NCBI GenBank assembly: GCA_963718685.1
Contig: OY970356.1
Coordinates: 434,001 to 498,000 of the forward strand
Origin: CAVQWH01 sp963718685
GTDB taxonomy: Bacteria > Patescibacteriota > Saccharimonadia > Saccharimonadales > Saccharimonadaceae
Direction of reading: 5' to 3'
DNA: 64,000 nt
The notes under the pieces were generated by a model. That model searched no databases. It was not told where the DNA came from and worked only from the letters and a program-made list of their open reading frames with translations. Below are positions 15,482 through 26,000 of this stretch, piece by piece; within the stretch, counting starts at the first letter, position 1; every line of letters starts with the position of its first letter. The position numbers and the translations under genes are program-made.

Positions 15482-16924
15482 TTAGTTGCCAGTTACCATA
15501 TGCGAACTTTGTAAAATAGGCTGTTTAGTAGTGGAATTCTCGCCGATGCTAAATAGTCGTTTTTCGTTGCTGCTAAGCGTTACATCGAAGCCAGGCAGTA
15601 CATCGGTAATGATTTGTGAGTTGCTTCCGTCAAAATCCAGCATATGCAAAGCACCGTCGCCATCACTCCAAAGATGGTAATCGTCGAGCCAATCAATAGG
15701 TTTCTTAGAAGGAGTATGGCTCACGGGTAAGTTTATGTTGAAAAGTTTTTTATACTCCAAGTCATAGCTAGCCAAATGGTTACCATTTTGGGCTATCAGG
15801 AAACGGCCGTTACTTGAAAAGTCCAGCCATTTTACTCCAGGTTGAAAGTTAAAGCGGGCAAAAGTCTTACGTGTCCCACCCGACAATGGGTCTTTAATGA
15901 TTTCTATTTTTTTATCATGCGATACAGCTAAATAATTATCTCCAAAATAACTGCTGGTGGTTACCTGCAAAGGCACTTTAAGACCTTTACTAAATTGCCG
16001 CACTATTACAGGTTCTTTAGAACCGTCTTTATAAATTCCCGCCACCTGACGGCCATCTTTTTCTCCCGTGTACGCCAGGGTGTCTGCTTGATAAAGTTTA
16101 AAATTATTAACGTCACTTACGAGCGGTTGTGAGATAGTGCCCGCCCCAAGATCGGCCTTTCTTAAGTCGCCTTGGCTAAGAATAAAAAGAATGTTGCCGC
16201 TATTGCCGGCTAAATGCGCCTGTGTAATTTTAAGTCCTAGCTGCCGGCTAATATTACGTGCTTCGGCCGGTTGAGTGCGGTCGACTTCTATGAATTGAAT
16301 AGTCCCATTCGCTAAGGTGTGTTTGAGCAAAATGTAACGGCTACCAAAATCCCACTCGGCAATTGTAAAGCGGCCGGGCTTGCTCACTAACTTGGCGGGC
16401 AATTTTACTTGGCTAAATTTGGGAGTTTTCTCATTGCTGATATCTACTAAATCTAAGCTCAAGTCGCTAGGATCGGTTTTGATTGCTATCCATTTATGGT
16501 CAGGTGAAGCTTTCACGCTGGTCAGAGTAGGAAAAGTGTGGACGGTTTCTGTAGTAACGGAGTTCGGAACTAGCCGCGCATAGTTAAACCACACCACAGT
16601 GCCAGCTTTTATATAGGTTGACTGAGCCCATTGGCGATATCCGTCACGCTCTATGGCAATCGTATGCTGGCCTTGTTTAACGGTCTTTTTATTGGGCGTA
16701 TTAAAGCCCTGCCACTTATTGTCAATGCCCACGCGAGCACCGGAAGGAAAGCTGTCAAACTGCAGCAAAGCCGTTTGTTCCAGCCGGCCATCACTGCGAT
16801 TAAAACGGTAACCAAGAACAAGCAACAAGCAAACAACAACGGCCACTATAACCGCAACTGTCATTACGCCATAGATGAATGAGCGCTGAATAAGCTGGCG
16901 CTTACGCGAAGTATTATCGTGCAT
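15482..16924 (-). CDS. Membrane-anchored PEGA-domain beta-propeller-like protein
   Basis: 480 residues. One N-terminal membrane helix (about 18-40) is followed by a PEGA domain (about 55-120; QFDSFPSGARVGIDNKW, HTIAIERDGYRQW). About 350 residues of repeating beta strands with propeller-like turns follow (WIAIKTDPSD, NGRFLIAQNGNHLASYDLEY). PEGA proteins are surface-exposed and bind envelope components; this one has no enzyme motif. The ATG at 16924 is chosen because an extended -10 (TGG-TATAAT at 16940-16932) lies seven bases upstream; the longer frame to 17059 would cross it. It converges on the sortase gene with a 3-base gap. Confidence 0.78.
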   Translation of the reverse strand: MHDNTSRKRQLIQRSFIYGVMTVAVIVAVVVCLLLVLGYRFNRSDGRLEQTALLQFDSFPSGARVGIDNKWQGFNTPNKKTVKQGQHTIAIERDGYRQWAQSTYIKAGTVVWFNYARLVPNSVTTETVHTFPTLTSVKASPDHKWIAIKTDPSDLSLDLVDISNEKTPKFSQVKLPAKLVSKPGRFTIAEWDFGSRYILLKHTLANGTIQFIEVDRTQPAEARNISRQLGLKITQAHLAGNSGNILFILSQGDLRKADLGAGTISQPLVSDVNNFKLYQADTLAYTGEKDGRQVAGIYKDGSKEPVIVRQFSKGLKVPLQVTTSSYFGDNYLAVSHDKKIEIIKDPLSGGTRKTFARFNFQPGVKWLDFSSNGRFLIAQNGNHLASYDLEYKKLFNINLPVSHTPSKKPIDWLDDYHLWSDGDGALHMLDFDGSNSQIITDVLPGFDVTLSSNEKRLFSIGENSTTKQPILQSSHMVTGN

Positions 16925-17047
16925 ACTAAGTATTATACCAACCCGACAGCCTGGCGAGAATAGCCTGTCGAAAGCTTGCACAATTAATTGATACGACTTA
17001 CGATAGTTAGTAGCATAACCAAAAAAACTAGGGGCGTTTAAGCTACG

Positions 17048-18109
17048 ATGAGAGGTCAAAATACAATTAACCTTAACGGCCGCACGTATGACGTGGTAAC
17101 CGGCTTACCGCTAGAAAAGTCATCGCCGGCCAGCTCGCTAAAACCCGCTCCTTCGCCAACCGGAGTAATGATCAATGACATTAAGCCTAACAAAAATCAT
17201 TCCAAAACCACTCCAAAACCTACTGCACCGGCACGGGCAAGTGCGCCTGCTAAAAAATTACATAGCAAAGCTCAGCGCTCACGTGCTTTGGTTAGAGCGC
17301 CTTTACACAAACCGCATCCTTCAAATTCAAACAGAAAGCCGGCTCAAGTAATGCGTAGCTCTAAAATAAGCAAGTTCGCTAAAGATAAAGACTCTCATTC
17401 TTCAAGCTCTTCGCAACCTAAGCGGCAATACAAACGCCATCACCAAGCCAACCACAAACAACAAGCTAGCTCTCATAAAAATTACGCCAGCCATCCCTCA
17501 AAGTCTACAGCTCAAAAGGGATCTCCTGTACGAATGAGCTCACGAGCCATTAAAGAACAGCTTATTAACAAGCAACTGGCAAATCTGCCAGTTCGAGAGC
17601 CTTCCAAGTTAACAGTGCCGGCCAGGGAAGTAGACCAGCCTCAAACGCGCTCACGCCGCGTGCTTAGCATTGGCGCCACATGTTTAGCTCTCTTGCTGCT
17701 TGGCGGTTATTTAACGTATCTTAATATGCCTAATTTATCAATCCGGGTCGCGGCTGCGCAGGCGGGGATTGATGCCACTTTGCCCAACTATCAACCTAAA
17801 GGTTATGAGCTGCACGGACCGGTGGCGTATTCTGATGGCAGTGTAAAGTTAGCTTACCGGGCAAATCACGATGCCAGCAAAAAATACACCGTGACTCAAC
17901 AGGCCAGCACCTGGAATTCCCAAGCCGTGCTGGATAATTACGTAACTGAAGATTCTAATAACGACTACCGCATCAATAGCATCCAGGGTTTGACAGTATA
18001 TACCTACAACAACAAAGCAGTGTGGGTAAACGGCGGAATATTATATATTATCGACGGCAATACGCCGCTTTCTGCCCAGCAGCTCGACCGCATCGCCAGC
18101 AGCATGTAA
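17048..18109 (+). CDS. Single-span membrane protein with basic low-complexity N-terminus
   Basis: 353 residues, not recognised. Residues 1-200 are very basic and rich in Ser, Pro, Lys, His and Gln (HSSSSSQPKRQYKRHHQ), compatible with nucleic-acid or envelope-polymer binding. A membrane helix lies near 206-227 (SIGATCLALLLLGGYLTYL). The C-terminal ~125 residues form a compact extracellular domain (TLPNYQPKGYELHGPVAYS) resembling DUF4367-like lipoprotein domains, a weak comparison. The probable promoter is TTGATA at 16988-16993, 17 bases, TAGCAT at 17011-17016. Confidence 0.65.
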   Translation: MRGQNTINLNGRTYDVVTGLPLEKSSPASSLKPAPSPTGVMINDIKPNKNHSKTTPKPTAPARASAPAKKLHSKAQRSRALVRAPLHKPHPSNSNRKPAQVMRSSKISKFAKDKDSHSSSSSQPKRQYKRHHQANHKQQASSHKNYASHPSKSTAQKGSPVRMSSRAIKEQLINKQLANLPVREPSKLTVPAREVDQPQTRSRRVLSIGATCLALLLLGGYLTYLNMPNLSIRVAAAQAGIDATLPNYQPKGYELHGPVAYSDGSVKLAYRANHDASKKYTVTQQASTWNSQAVLDNYVTEDSNNDYRINSIQGLTVYTYNNKAVWVNGGILYIIDGNTPLSAQQLDRIASSM

Positions 18110-18114
18110 TTACT

Positions 18115-18236
18115 TGACATAAAGTCAATAATAAAGTAAAATATAGCTACTGTCCGGCTTTTTGCCGGGCGAAGTTCCCAAGTTTATTAATACGAATTAG
18201 TCAGCTTAGGAACCGTTATCTGTTAAAATAAACTAT
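18115..18236 (+). promoter_or_regulatory. gltX promoter and structured leader
   Basis: TTGACA is followed 17 bases later by TAAAAT (about 18115-18143). The ~90-nt leader holds a hairpin (CCGGC-tttt-GCCGG, near 18153) and a second long-range stem, GTTCCcAAG with CTTaGGAAC (one mismatch). A further TAAAAT lies seven bases before the ATG at 18237, so a leaderless transcript is also possible. No T-box motif is present. Confidence 0.5.
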
Positions 18237-19759
18237 ATGACAAAAGTTAGAACCCGTTTTGCACCCAGCCCAACCGGTTTTTTACACGTGGGCGGTGTAC
18301 GCACGGCATTATTCGCCTGGCTGTTAGCCCGCCAAAATAACGGACAATTCATTTTAAGAGTTGAAGATACTGACAAAGCGCGCGAGGTTGAAGGGCGCTG
18401 AAAAGCACATCCAAGATAGCCTTGTGTTGGCTTGGATTGGAATGGGATGAAGGAGTTGGAGTAAACGGACCAATATGGGCCGTATCGCCAAAGCGAGCGG
18501 CTAGATATTTACAAAGCAATGGGCTATGAAGCTAGTGGAAAAAGGCCGGGCATATGCCGATCCATATTCTAAAGAAGAACTGCAAACTTTCCGCGATGAA
18601 GCCAAAGCTAAAAAGCAGCCGTTTTTATACAGAAATCATCGGCCGAATCCGCCAGCTGGCGGATCCACCCAAGTGGGACGGCAGGCAGCCTTTGCGTTTT
18701 AAATCCGAACCAAAAAACTACTCTTGGCAAGATGCCGTCATGGGCCAGCTTGACAGTGGCGAGGAGGCGATTGACGACTTTATTATAATAAAAGCCGACG
18801 GATATCCAACTTATAACTTTGCGCATATTGTAGACGACGCTTTGATGAAAATCAGTCACGTGATCCGCAGCCAGGAATTTATTTCCTCTGTGCCAAAATA
18901 TCTAAACCTTTATGAGGCTTTAGAGTTAGAGCCGCCGATTTTAGCTACTTTGCCTTATGTCATGGCGATTGATGGCAAAAAAAAGCTTTCAAAACGCGAC
19001 GGAGCAAAAGACATTCTAGATTACGCCCGCGAAGGCTACCTGCCTGAAGCAATGATAAATTTCTTAGCCACATTAGGCTGGAACGACGGCACCGAACAAG
19101 AAGTTTTTTCTGTGCAAGAACTGACTGAAAAATTCAGCCTTGAAAGAGTGCAAAAATCTTCCAGCCGATTTGACGAACAGCGGCTGGCTTGGCTCAACGG
19201 ACAATGGATTCGCAAAACATCACTCGACGAACTATATGCTAGAACGTTAAGTCAACCTCTTCCTGAAGAAGAGACTAAAGGCGAAGCGCAGGCACATAGT
19301 GCCGAAGCGGTCTCTTTGGAAGGAAGAGTTGATGAAACTGCCATGGGCTTCTGGCCTAACGAAGCTGAAGAAGCCAGCGAAGAATATAAGAAAAAAGTCT
19401 TGGCTTTGGTGCAAGACCGGCTTAAAACTTTGAGTGATTTACCGCAGGCTACCAGATATTTTTTTGCCGAACCTGAGCGCGACGAAAGTTTGATTGAAAA
19501 CAACAAACAACTCAAAAAATTGTCCCCTGAAAGACGGCAAGAGCTGGTAAAACTAGCCGAGAGAGCTCTAGAAAAAAGCGAATTTACGCCTGGCAGTATT
19601 CAGGAAACACTAAACAAGCTCCTTGAAACTACCGGCGAAAAACCCGCGGTTCTGTTTAGTTTAATTCGGGTTTACACAACCTGGGCGCCTTTTAGCCCAC
19701 AGCTTAACGAAACTCTGGCACTGCTAGGCCGCGACAAAGTTTTAAAACGCCTTAACTAA
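18237..19759 (+). pseudogene. gltX: Glutamyl-tRNA synthetase, interrupted by five indels
   Basis: Class I synthetase. The N-terminus APSPTGFLHVGG (HIGH motif) lies at 18237, VEDTDKAREVEG follows, and the KMSKS equivalent KKLSKRDG is near 18975. The first frame stops at 18399. Restoring one reading frame needs removal of one G in 18393-18395, one T at 18427-18428, one A at 18472-18473, one G in 18521-18523, and a 16-base palindromic insertion around 18648-18666; the summed shift (20) matches the frame difference exactly. From about 18670 the gene is intact. A ~35-residue extra segment near 19255-19350 lies in the anticodon-binding half. Consensus error or true decay are both possible. Confidence 0.85.
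18648..18663. repeat. 16-bp perfect palindrome inserted in gltX
   Basis: TCCGCCAGCTGGCGGA is self-complementary over 16 bases. It sits between codons that would otherwise read ...RPNPPKWDG..., and its removal (with the duplicated TCC) restores the family sequence. It resembles the short palindromic repeats reported to be scattered in some bacterial genomes; whether it recurs in this genome cannot be judged from the window. Confidence 0.75.
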
Positions 19760-19810
19760 ATAACCTTACGGCCAGTAGTTGACTGGAAGTAAATAGGGTA
19801 TAATATGCTT

Positions 19811-20923
19811 ATGCTTCCACAAACACCAAAACACTGGGTAAAAATTCATAGATTACTGCGCGATAATAAAGGCCTGCGTTATTTTTTTATAGCTCTAGCG
19901 CTTATTATAGCTACCGGCGCAATTGTGTTAGCTATTTTATATAATGCTCCCACGTATCCACCTGGCAGTAACTCTTACCACCCAAAACCTAAGCCAAAGT
20001 TGTATTATTCGCCGCTCACCGGCAAACAAGTTGCAAACCAGGCAGCCACCCAAAAAGCGGTAACGGCCATAATGATTGAAAACAGCCCCGATGCCAGACC
20101 GCAATCCGGCTTAAAGCATTCCGGCGTAGTATTTGAAGCCATTGCCGAAGGTGGCATCACGCGCTTTTTAGTGCTTTACCAGCAGGAAAAACCGCAACTT
20201 ATCGGCCCTGTGCGCAGTGTGCGTCCATATTACGTTTCTTGGCTGGCGCCATTTCAGGCCAGCGTAGCGCACGTTGGTGGGAGTTATAACGCTCTAAAAA
20301 CCGTGCGTAATGGCCATTACAGAGATATCGATGAGTTCTTTAACTCACAAGCTTACTGGCGCTCTACTGATCGCTGGGCACCTCATAACGTCTATACCAG
20401 CTTCGCCAAGCTGGATCAGCTTAATAAATCCAAACACTACAAAACCTCCCACTTCAAAGGTTTTGTCCGCGTAAAACCCGATGATAAAAAATCGGTTAAA
20501 GCCGAAAAAGAAGTTGAAAAAACCGCCGGCAAAGCCAATCATATTGATATAAGTATTTCCAGCGCAGAGTATAACGTTCATTACAACTACAGTAAAACCG
20601 GCAAAGCTTATGTTCGCTACGAAGGCGGCGTGCCTCACATAGATCGCGAGAAAGGCCAGATTACCCCTAAAGTAGTGATTGCCATGAAAGTGCCTACTAA
20701 AATAGCCTGGGAAGATGGCTACAGGGAACAAATGAAAACTATCGGCCGCGGACAAGCTTATATTTTCCAGCACGGTATAGTACGAAAAGCCACCTGGAGT
20801 AAGACCAGCCAGTTTGCCCAGCTGCAATTTTTGGATAGCAAGGGCAAAAGCATTCCATTGCTACCGGGTCAAACGTGGATAACCGCTATTCCAACCGACC
20901 AGAGTGTTACATGGAGCAAATAG
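19811..20923 (+). CDS. DUF3048 (YerB-like) membrane-anchored protein
   Basis: 370 residues: an N-terminal membrane helix (about 22-45), then the DUF3048 N-terminal domain. Its hallmark segments are AIMIENSPDARPQSGLKHSG, VFEAIAEGGITRFLVLYQ, IGPVRSVRPYY and the HVGGS stretch. The function of the family is not established; it is an extracytoplasmic domain. ATG at 19811 is preferred over ATG at 19805 because TATAAT ends at 19804. It overlaps the following histidine kinase by 13 bases, so the two are probably co-expressed. Confidence 0.85.
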   Translation: MLPQTPKHWVKIHRLLRDNKGLRYFFIALALIIATGAIVLAILYNAPTYPPGSNSYHPKPKPKLYYSPLTGKQVANQAATQKAVTAIMIENSPDARPQSGLKHSGVVFEAIAEGGITRFLVLYQQEKPQLIGPVRSVRPYYVSWLAPFQASVAHVGGSYNALKTVRNGHYRDIDEFFNSQAYWRSTDRWAPHNVYTSFAKLDQLNKSKHYKTSHFKGFVRVKPDDKKSVKAEKEVEKTAGKANHIDISISSAEYNVHYNYSKTGKAYVRYEGGVPHIDREKGQITPKVVIAMKVPTKIAWEDGYREQMKTIGRGQAYIFQHGIVRKATWSKTSQFAQLQFLDSKGKSIPLLPGQTWITAIPTDQSVTWSK

Positions 20924-22209
20924 TATCCGACTTTTGGTGGGCCGGAGCAATTATACTAGTTGTCTTGGGATTGGCCGTAGGTTATTTACTAGCTCGTTTA
21001 ACAACTCGCAAACCTGCGCCGGAGCAAGCTAACGCTTCACATCCGCAGCCAAGCATAGAAAAGAAGCCAGTTGATAAAACCAGTTTTTATAATACGCTTT
21101 TAGACTACGCGCCTGGCGGGATTATAATTCTGAACGCTAAAAGGGAAGTGGTATATGCCAATGAGCAAGCACCAACCAAAATAACTCCCGGCGGAAGACG
21201 GGAGATTGACTTGTCGTTTTCGGCCACTCAACTCAATGCCTGGCTGACCGAATGCGAATCTAACAAAGTAAGTGCCGAAGTAACCTGGACACGGCTGCGC
21301 AACCGTTTTGCCGATGACGAAAAGAAACTGCGTTTTTATGATGTCATAGCTTCTTACCATAAAGACGGCCGCGATAACGTTGAGACGGTTTTACTAACTA
21401 TTGAACGCACAAAGGCCTATTCTTTAGATGAGGAAGACTTAGACTTTATCGCCTTAGCTGCCCACGAACTACGAGGGCCTATCACTGTAATCCGCGGATA
21501 TTTGGAAGTATTAGCAAAAGAGCTCCACAGCAAATTAAGTGTTGATGAGTTGGCTCTTCTAAATCGTTTGAGCGTTTCAGCCAACCGGCTTGGGACTTAC
21601 ATTAATAACACTATGAACGCTTCGCGCTACGATAGGCGACACCTTAAGTTATACTTACAGGAACATAATTTAAGCGACATTTACCGTAACATTGAAGAAG
21701 ATTTGCAATTAAGGGCAAAGACGCAAAACCGTACTTTAACAGCTCATATACCCAAAGACCTGCCAACTATTGCAGCCGATAGAAACACCTTGCAAGAAGT
21801 CATCACAAATCTCGTAGACAATGCTGTTAAATACAGCAACGAAAGCGGAGTAATTAGCGTGGGAGCGAAATCTGATGGCAAGTTTATAGAAGTGTGGGTC
21901 AAAGACGACGGCATCGGCATTCCTAGCTCAATCATAGACCATATTTTCGACAAGTTTTATCGCTCGTTTCGCTCGCGCGAAAGTACGGCGGGCACCGGTT
22001 TGGGTTTGTATCTTTCTAAAGCAATCGTTGAGTCGCATGGCGGTGTTATGAACGTCATCAGCCAAGAAGGACACGGTTCAACGTTTAGTTTTACAGTGCC
22101 AATCTATTCCGCAGTTGCTGAAAAGCTTAAAGCTAGCGATAATAGCAATGAAGGAATCATCGAAGATTCCAGCAGTTGGATAAAAAATCATGGCAGAGTA
22201 AGAGGATAA
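20911..22209 (+). CDS. Sensor histidine kinase
   Basis: 432 residues. One membrane helix near 9-30, a PAS-like domain (about 60-165; NTLLDYAPGGIIILNAKREV), a HisKA domain with phospho-acceptor His in ALAAHELRGPIT, then HATPase with N box NLVDNAVKYS, G1 DDGIGIP and G2 GTGLGLYLSKAIVESHGG. The short extracytoplasmic portion means sensing is probably membrane or cytosolic. ATG at 20911 is preferred over a GTG at 20875 deep inside the upstream gene. The next gene, two bases downstream, is its likely response regulator. Confidence 0.92.
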   Translation: MEQIVSDFWWAGAIILVVLGLAVGYLLARLTTRKPAPEQANASHPQPSIEKKPVDKTSFYNTLLDYAPGGIIILNAKREVVYANEQAPTKITPGGRREIDLSFSATQLNAWLTECESNKVSAEVTWTRLRNRFADDEKKLRFYDVIASYHKDGRDNVETVLLTIERTKAYSLDEEDLDFIALAAHELRGPITVIRGYLEVLAKELHSKLSVDELALLNRLSVSANRLGTYINNTMNASRYDRRHLKLYLQEHNLSDIYRNIEEDLQLRAKTQNRTLTAHIPKDLPTIAADRNTLQEVITNLVDNAVKYSNESGVISVGAKSDGKFIEVWVKDDGIGIPSSIIDHIFDKFYRSFRSRESTAGTGLGLYLSKAIVESHGGVMNVISQEGHGSTFSFTVPIYSAVAEKLKASDNSNEGIIEDSSSWIKNHGRVRG

Positions 22210-22211
22210 AA

Positions 22212-22598
22212 ATGTCGAATATAAATACAATATTATGCATAGAAGACGATCGCTTTATAGGCGAGATGTACGTGCGCAGCTTGCGCCAGGCCGGCTACGA
22301 AGTCGACTGGGTAATAAGCGGTAAAGACGGTTTGGCTGTCGCTAAAAACAAGCCCTACGACCTGATATTGCTTGACGTAATGTTGCCCGAGCAAAAGGGC
22401 GGCGATATCCTAGCAGCCTTACGTGGCAAGGAAAATCTTATCCCTAATACAAAAATCTTAGTCATGACAAACTTCGACCTGGATGACAAAGAACGCATTA
22501 GCTTGCAAAAACAAGTCGACGGCTATTTAACGAAAGCAGATATTACGCCCGGCCACCTGCTGGATATTATTGCCGACTTAGGCAAAGCCGACAGCTAG
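22212..22598 (+). CDS. Stand-alone response regulator receiver
   Basis: 128 residues, one receiver domain only. Acidic pocket CIEDDRF, phospho-acceptor Asp in LILLDVMLPE, switch Thr in LVMTNFD, and Lys in YLTKADI. There is no output domain, so it acts by protein contact or phosphotransfer. The start at 22212 has AGAGG seven bases upstream and lies two bases after the kinase stop. Confidence 0.92.
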   Translation: MSNINTILCIEDDRFIGEMYVRSLRQAGYEVDWVISGKDGLAVAKNKPYDLILLDVMLPEQKGGDILAALRGKENLIPNTKILVMTNFDLDDKERISLQKQVDGYLTKADITPGHLLDIIADLGKADS

Positions 22599-22649
22599 AC
22601 AGAGGTGAACTAGTTTGCTACATTAGTTCGTGCTAGCTGAAATTTTTAT

Positions 22650-22726
22650 GGCCCCTTCGTCTAGTGGTCCAGGATATCTGGTTCTCATCCAGAAGATCGC
22701 GGGTTCGAATCCCGCAGGGGTCACCA
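22650..22726 (+). tRNA. tRNA-Glu (anticodon CTC)
   Basis: Acceptor stem GGCCCCT with AGGGGTC (one G-T pair), anticodon stem TCTGG/CCAGA enclosing TTCTCAT (anticodon CTC), and T arm GCGGG-TTCGAAT-CCCGC. The 3' CCA is encoded at 22724-22726. Confidence 0.97.
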
Positions 22727-22765
22727 GAAAATAAATTGCCACCTTCAGGTGGTTGTTTATTTTCT
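22726..22765 (+). terminator. Long terminator hairpin after tRNA-Glu
   Basis: AGAAAATAAA at 22726-22735 pairs with TTTATTTTCT at 22756-22765, and inside it CCACC (22739-22743) pairs with GGTGG (22748-22752). A second small hairpin (TTCTC-ttca-GAGAA) follows at about 22770. Confidence 0.8.
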
Positions 22766-22779
22766 GATAATTCTCTTCA

Positions 22780-22890
22780 GAGAATCGAATCCGCGAAGCG
22801 GGTGCGGCGTAGCGAAGCCACGCACAGGAGCTCGCTCCGAGCATGGTTGAGTGGAGGAGCGAAGCGATATCCCGCCAAGAATCGCCATAT
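22780..22890. repeat. GC-rich mosaic with three GCGAAGC copies
   Basis: A GC-rich patch between tRNA-Glu and the helicase gene holds GCGAAGC at 22793-22799, 22812-22818 and 22859-22865, plus short palindromes (GAGCTC within GGAGCTCGCTCC). Its composition differs sharply from the AT-rich sequence on both sides. No convincing gene is seen; a frame runs through it but has no start signal. Confidence 0.5.
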
Positions 22891-23008
22891 CTATATTTTA
22901 TAGCTTAGTTGTCTTTAGTTTTTTGTTATAAAATAGACTTACATGATTACACCTCAATCGAACAGATTTATTGTATAATTTACTCTAGAATAGCTTGCGT
23001 TATTTATT

Positions 23009-26000
23009 ATGACAAAAATACCAGTATCCATAAGCCAACTAGCGAAATACGGACTTGATTACGTAAGCCTGATTTCAAGTGGTGCCTCCAGAAGCCGACC
23101 TGTAAAAACTGAACAGATGGATGCCGACCTACTTTCTGTGCCAGACCTAATCTTTAAAAGCGAGGTTGACTCTATAACGATTGATTTGATCACCTCTCTG
23201 GATAAACAGTTTGACCCGAGCATACCAAACGAGGAAAAGAGTGACGGACAACGTCAGGCGGAATGGCGTGTTGAACGTGACAGAAATATTTTGGATAAGA
23301 TTCAGGAGATAGATACAAAAATTAGAACCGATGAGTATACGAAACGGGTAGTTTTGCAAATTGGCTTTATAACTTTTGAAGCAAAACGCTACCTTGAGTC
23401 TGAATTCAGTGAAGAATACGAACAGTACGATGCTCCATTGTTCCAGATTCCAGTTTCAGCTATAAACTTCAAGTATACTCCTGAAGGTGCGACGGTGATT
23501 ATCGAACTACCTTATAATTACGTAGAGGTCTTAAACAAGCCTTTAAAAAACTTCCTGCCTCAACAGTATTTTGATAAGGTATTCAAATTTATAGCGGATG
23601 CAGAAGCAGAAGAAAAAACAATGCTTCCACTTGCAGATGATTTTGTTGAAGACTTATGGTCGGCAATTAAGGTTCAGCTAGATAGGCTTGATGCGAGGTC
23701 AATATCCGAAGCCCCTAATTTTGCAACTAGTATTGTTAGTATTACGAATAAGGCGAACCACTTTCTTGCCGAAGACCTTGAGGCTATTGCGGCTCTAGAG
23801 GATGAGGACTTGCTGGAGACATCATTAGGCAGTTGGGTATCTGATGAAGATATGGCAATTGAACAGGTAGTTTCCGACGATGGAAGTACCGAGATATTCT
23901 TTCCGTTTGATTACGACAAATACCAACTAAAAGTACTTGGTATTACGGCGAATAAGTCGGTTATCGTTGAAGGCCCTCCAGGAACAGGAAAATCACAGAC
24001 CATCGCAAACTTACTCGTGCATCTTGCAGCTACAGGTAAACGGGTTTTATTTGCCAGTCAAAAAGACCAAGCGATACGTGGAGTCAAAGATAAGCTAAAG
24101 ACGTTGGATGTACCGTTTTTGTATGGATATATTCCCGACAAAACATCTAAGCTATACACTGAAGATGACGAAAAAGACGGTGCTGCAAACACACTCCTGG
24201 CACTTAATAGAGAGTTCCAAAAAGGAAAGGTCGGTGACTTAAAAGAGCCCCTGTCGTTGCTTGCTAACCGTTCAAATATCTTTGTAGAAAATCTGAATAA
24301 TGAACGTTCCGTCTATGCTCTACTAGAAGAACGCAGAGGCTTAAGTTATCTAGACTCCTTCCATCCATACGAAATTGATAGTGCTTGGTATAGCCAGTGC
24401 AGTTTATTAGAAAACACCATTGCCGGGCTAGAAGATAGTGTAAAAAAATACGAAAATACTCACGAGAAGTTTCTAAAGGTAGCAAACAAAAAGTTTCAAA
24501 ATCTAGAGTTAGATTATCAGGAGACTGTGGATTCCATTGAGAATGTCTACTCATACTTCAAGGAAAATATGCCTGAACGCTCTGGCTTAATAGGCCGCAA
24601 GGTAAACGAGCTGAAGCTACGAAACGCCTTAAAAGAGTATGGTCGCAACCTTTTGCAAGAAATCTATGTAGAGGTCGAGAAGATATTATTTTCTGACAAT
24701 ACGAAGTCTGCACGATTGCAATTACTTGATAGCCTGTCGGATTACTTTGTTTATGGTAGCGAACTACAGGCAATAACAGAGAGTCGCTCTTCGCTGAATG
24801 AGTTACTCTCTAGTAAAGAAATGTCGCCAACTACATATACCTCTCTCAAAAAGGTAATCAGTGAGAACGGTGGCAAAGAAAAGATTTTCGGCGACCTAAC
24901 TAGATATAACGAAATCACTGAGCAAATAGAGGAAATGTCGTTGTACTCCGCAAATGAACTCAATCGAGAAATCGAAGATATTCGCAAGTTTTACAAAACC
25001 AACATCACCAACTATGTACGAAATCGTATCCTGACACGAGTTAACGAGGCTAACAACGACAAGCACACTAAGGCTATATTGGCACAGGTTGCTAGAAGTC
25101 TCACGAAGAGCAAGAAGGCCAATAAAACATTCGACAAACTTAAGCACAATCCAGAAAACTTTGAGGCTATGAAGAGGGTCTTGCCAATATGGATGATGAG
25201 TCTGGATGATGTCAGTCGCATAGTTCCAACAGAGAAAAATGCTTTCGACTATGTAATTATCGACGAAGCATCACAGTGTAATTTTGCCTATGCGTTTCCA
25301 GCTATGTTCCGTGCTGAGCATACAATTTTCTTTGGCGATACTTTACAGATGCGTGACGATAGTAATAAGTTCAAGTCAAACGACCAGTTAAAAGCAATCG
25401 CTGCTAAGTATAAAATTCCCGAAAAGTTTCAAATCAAATCAGAAGAAGAGGCAGTTAAATCTGTTATGGACATTGCTTATCTGAATGGCTTTAGAAAAGC
25501 TGACTTAAAATACCACTACCGTTCGCCGAAAGAGCTGATTGGCTTCTCAAATGAATCATTTTACGAAAAACTTGGCAGAAAATTAGAGGCAGTAAACGAC
25601 AATATAGTACCGTATAAAGATACTGGGCGCGTCCTACTTAATCACATTGTACAACCCGATGACAACGAAGAAACATCTGATAAAACAAACCTTGCTGAGA
25701 TACGTAAGATTCAAGAGTTAGTAGACGAGATTAAGAATGACTCTGTTCTAAAAGATAAGTCCATTGCTATCTTGACCTTCTTTAACGAGCAGGCTGAGCT
25801 GATACGAAATGCTATAAAAGACGATAACATCAAAGTATCTATAATTGACGGAATTCAAGGTGATGAGCGTGATATTATAATCTATTCATTTGTCATAAAA
25901 GACCCTGTGATTGGTAAGAGAATGTATGTTCCAATGACAGCTGAAGGCGGTAGCATCAACAAAGAGATTGCGGAGGGACGCGTCAACGTTGCCTTTAGCC

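Noticed and set aside
18130..18236. T-box riboswitch in front of gltX
   Set aside because: No AGGGTGGNACCGCG-like T-box sequence or specifier loop is seen; only two simple stems.
22664..22903. 79-codon frame through tRNA-Glu and the GC-rich patch
   Set aside because: It starts inside the tRNA, has no Shine-Dalgarno or promoter, and its composition simply follows the GC-rich repeats.
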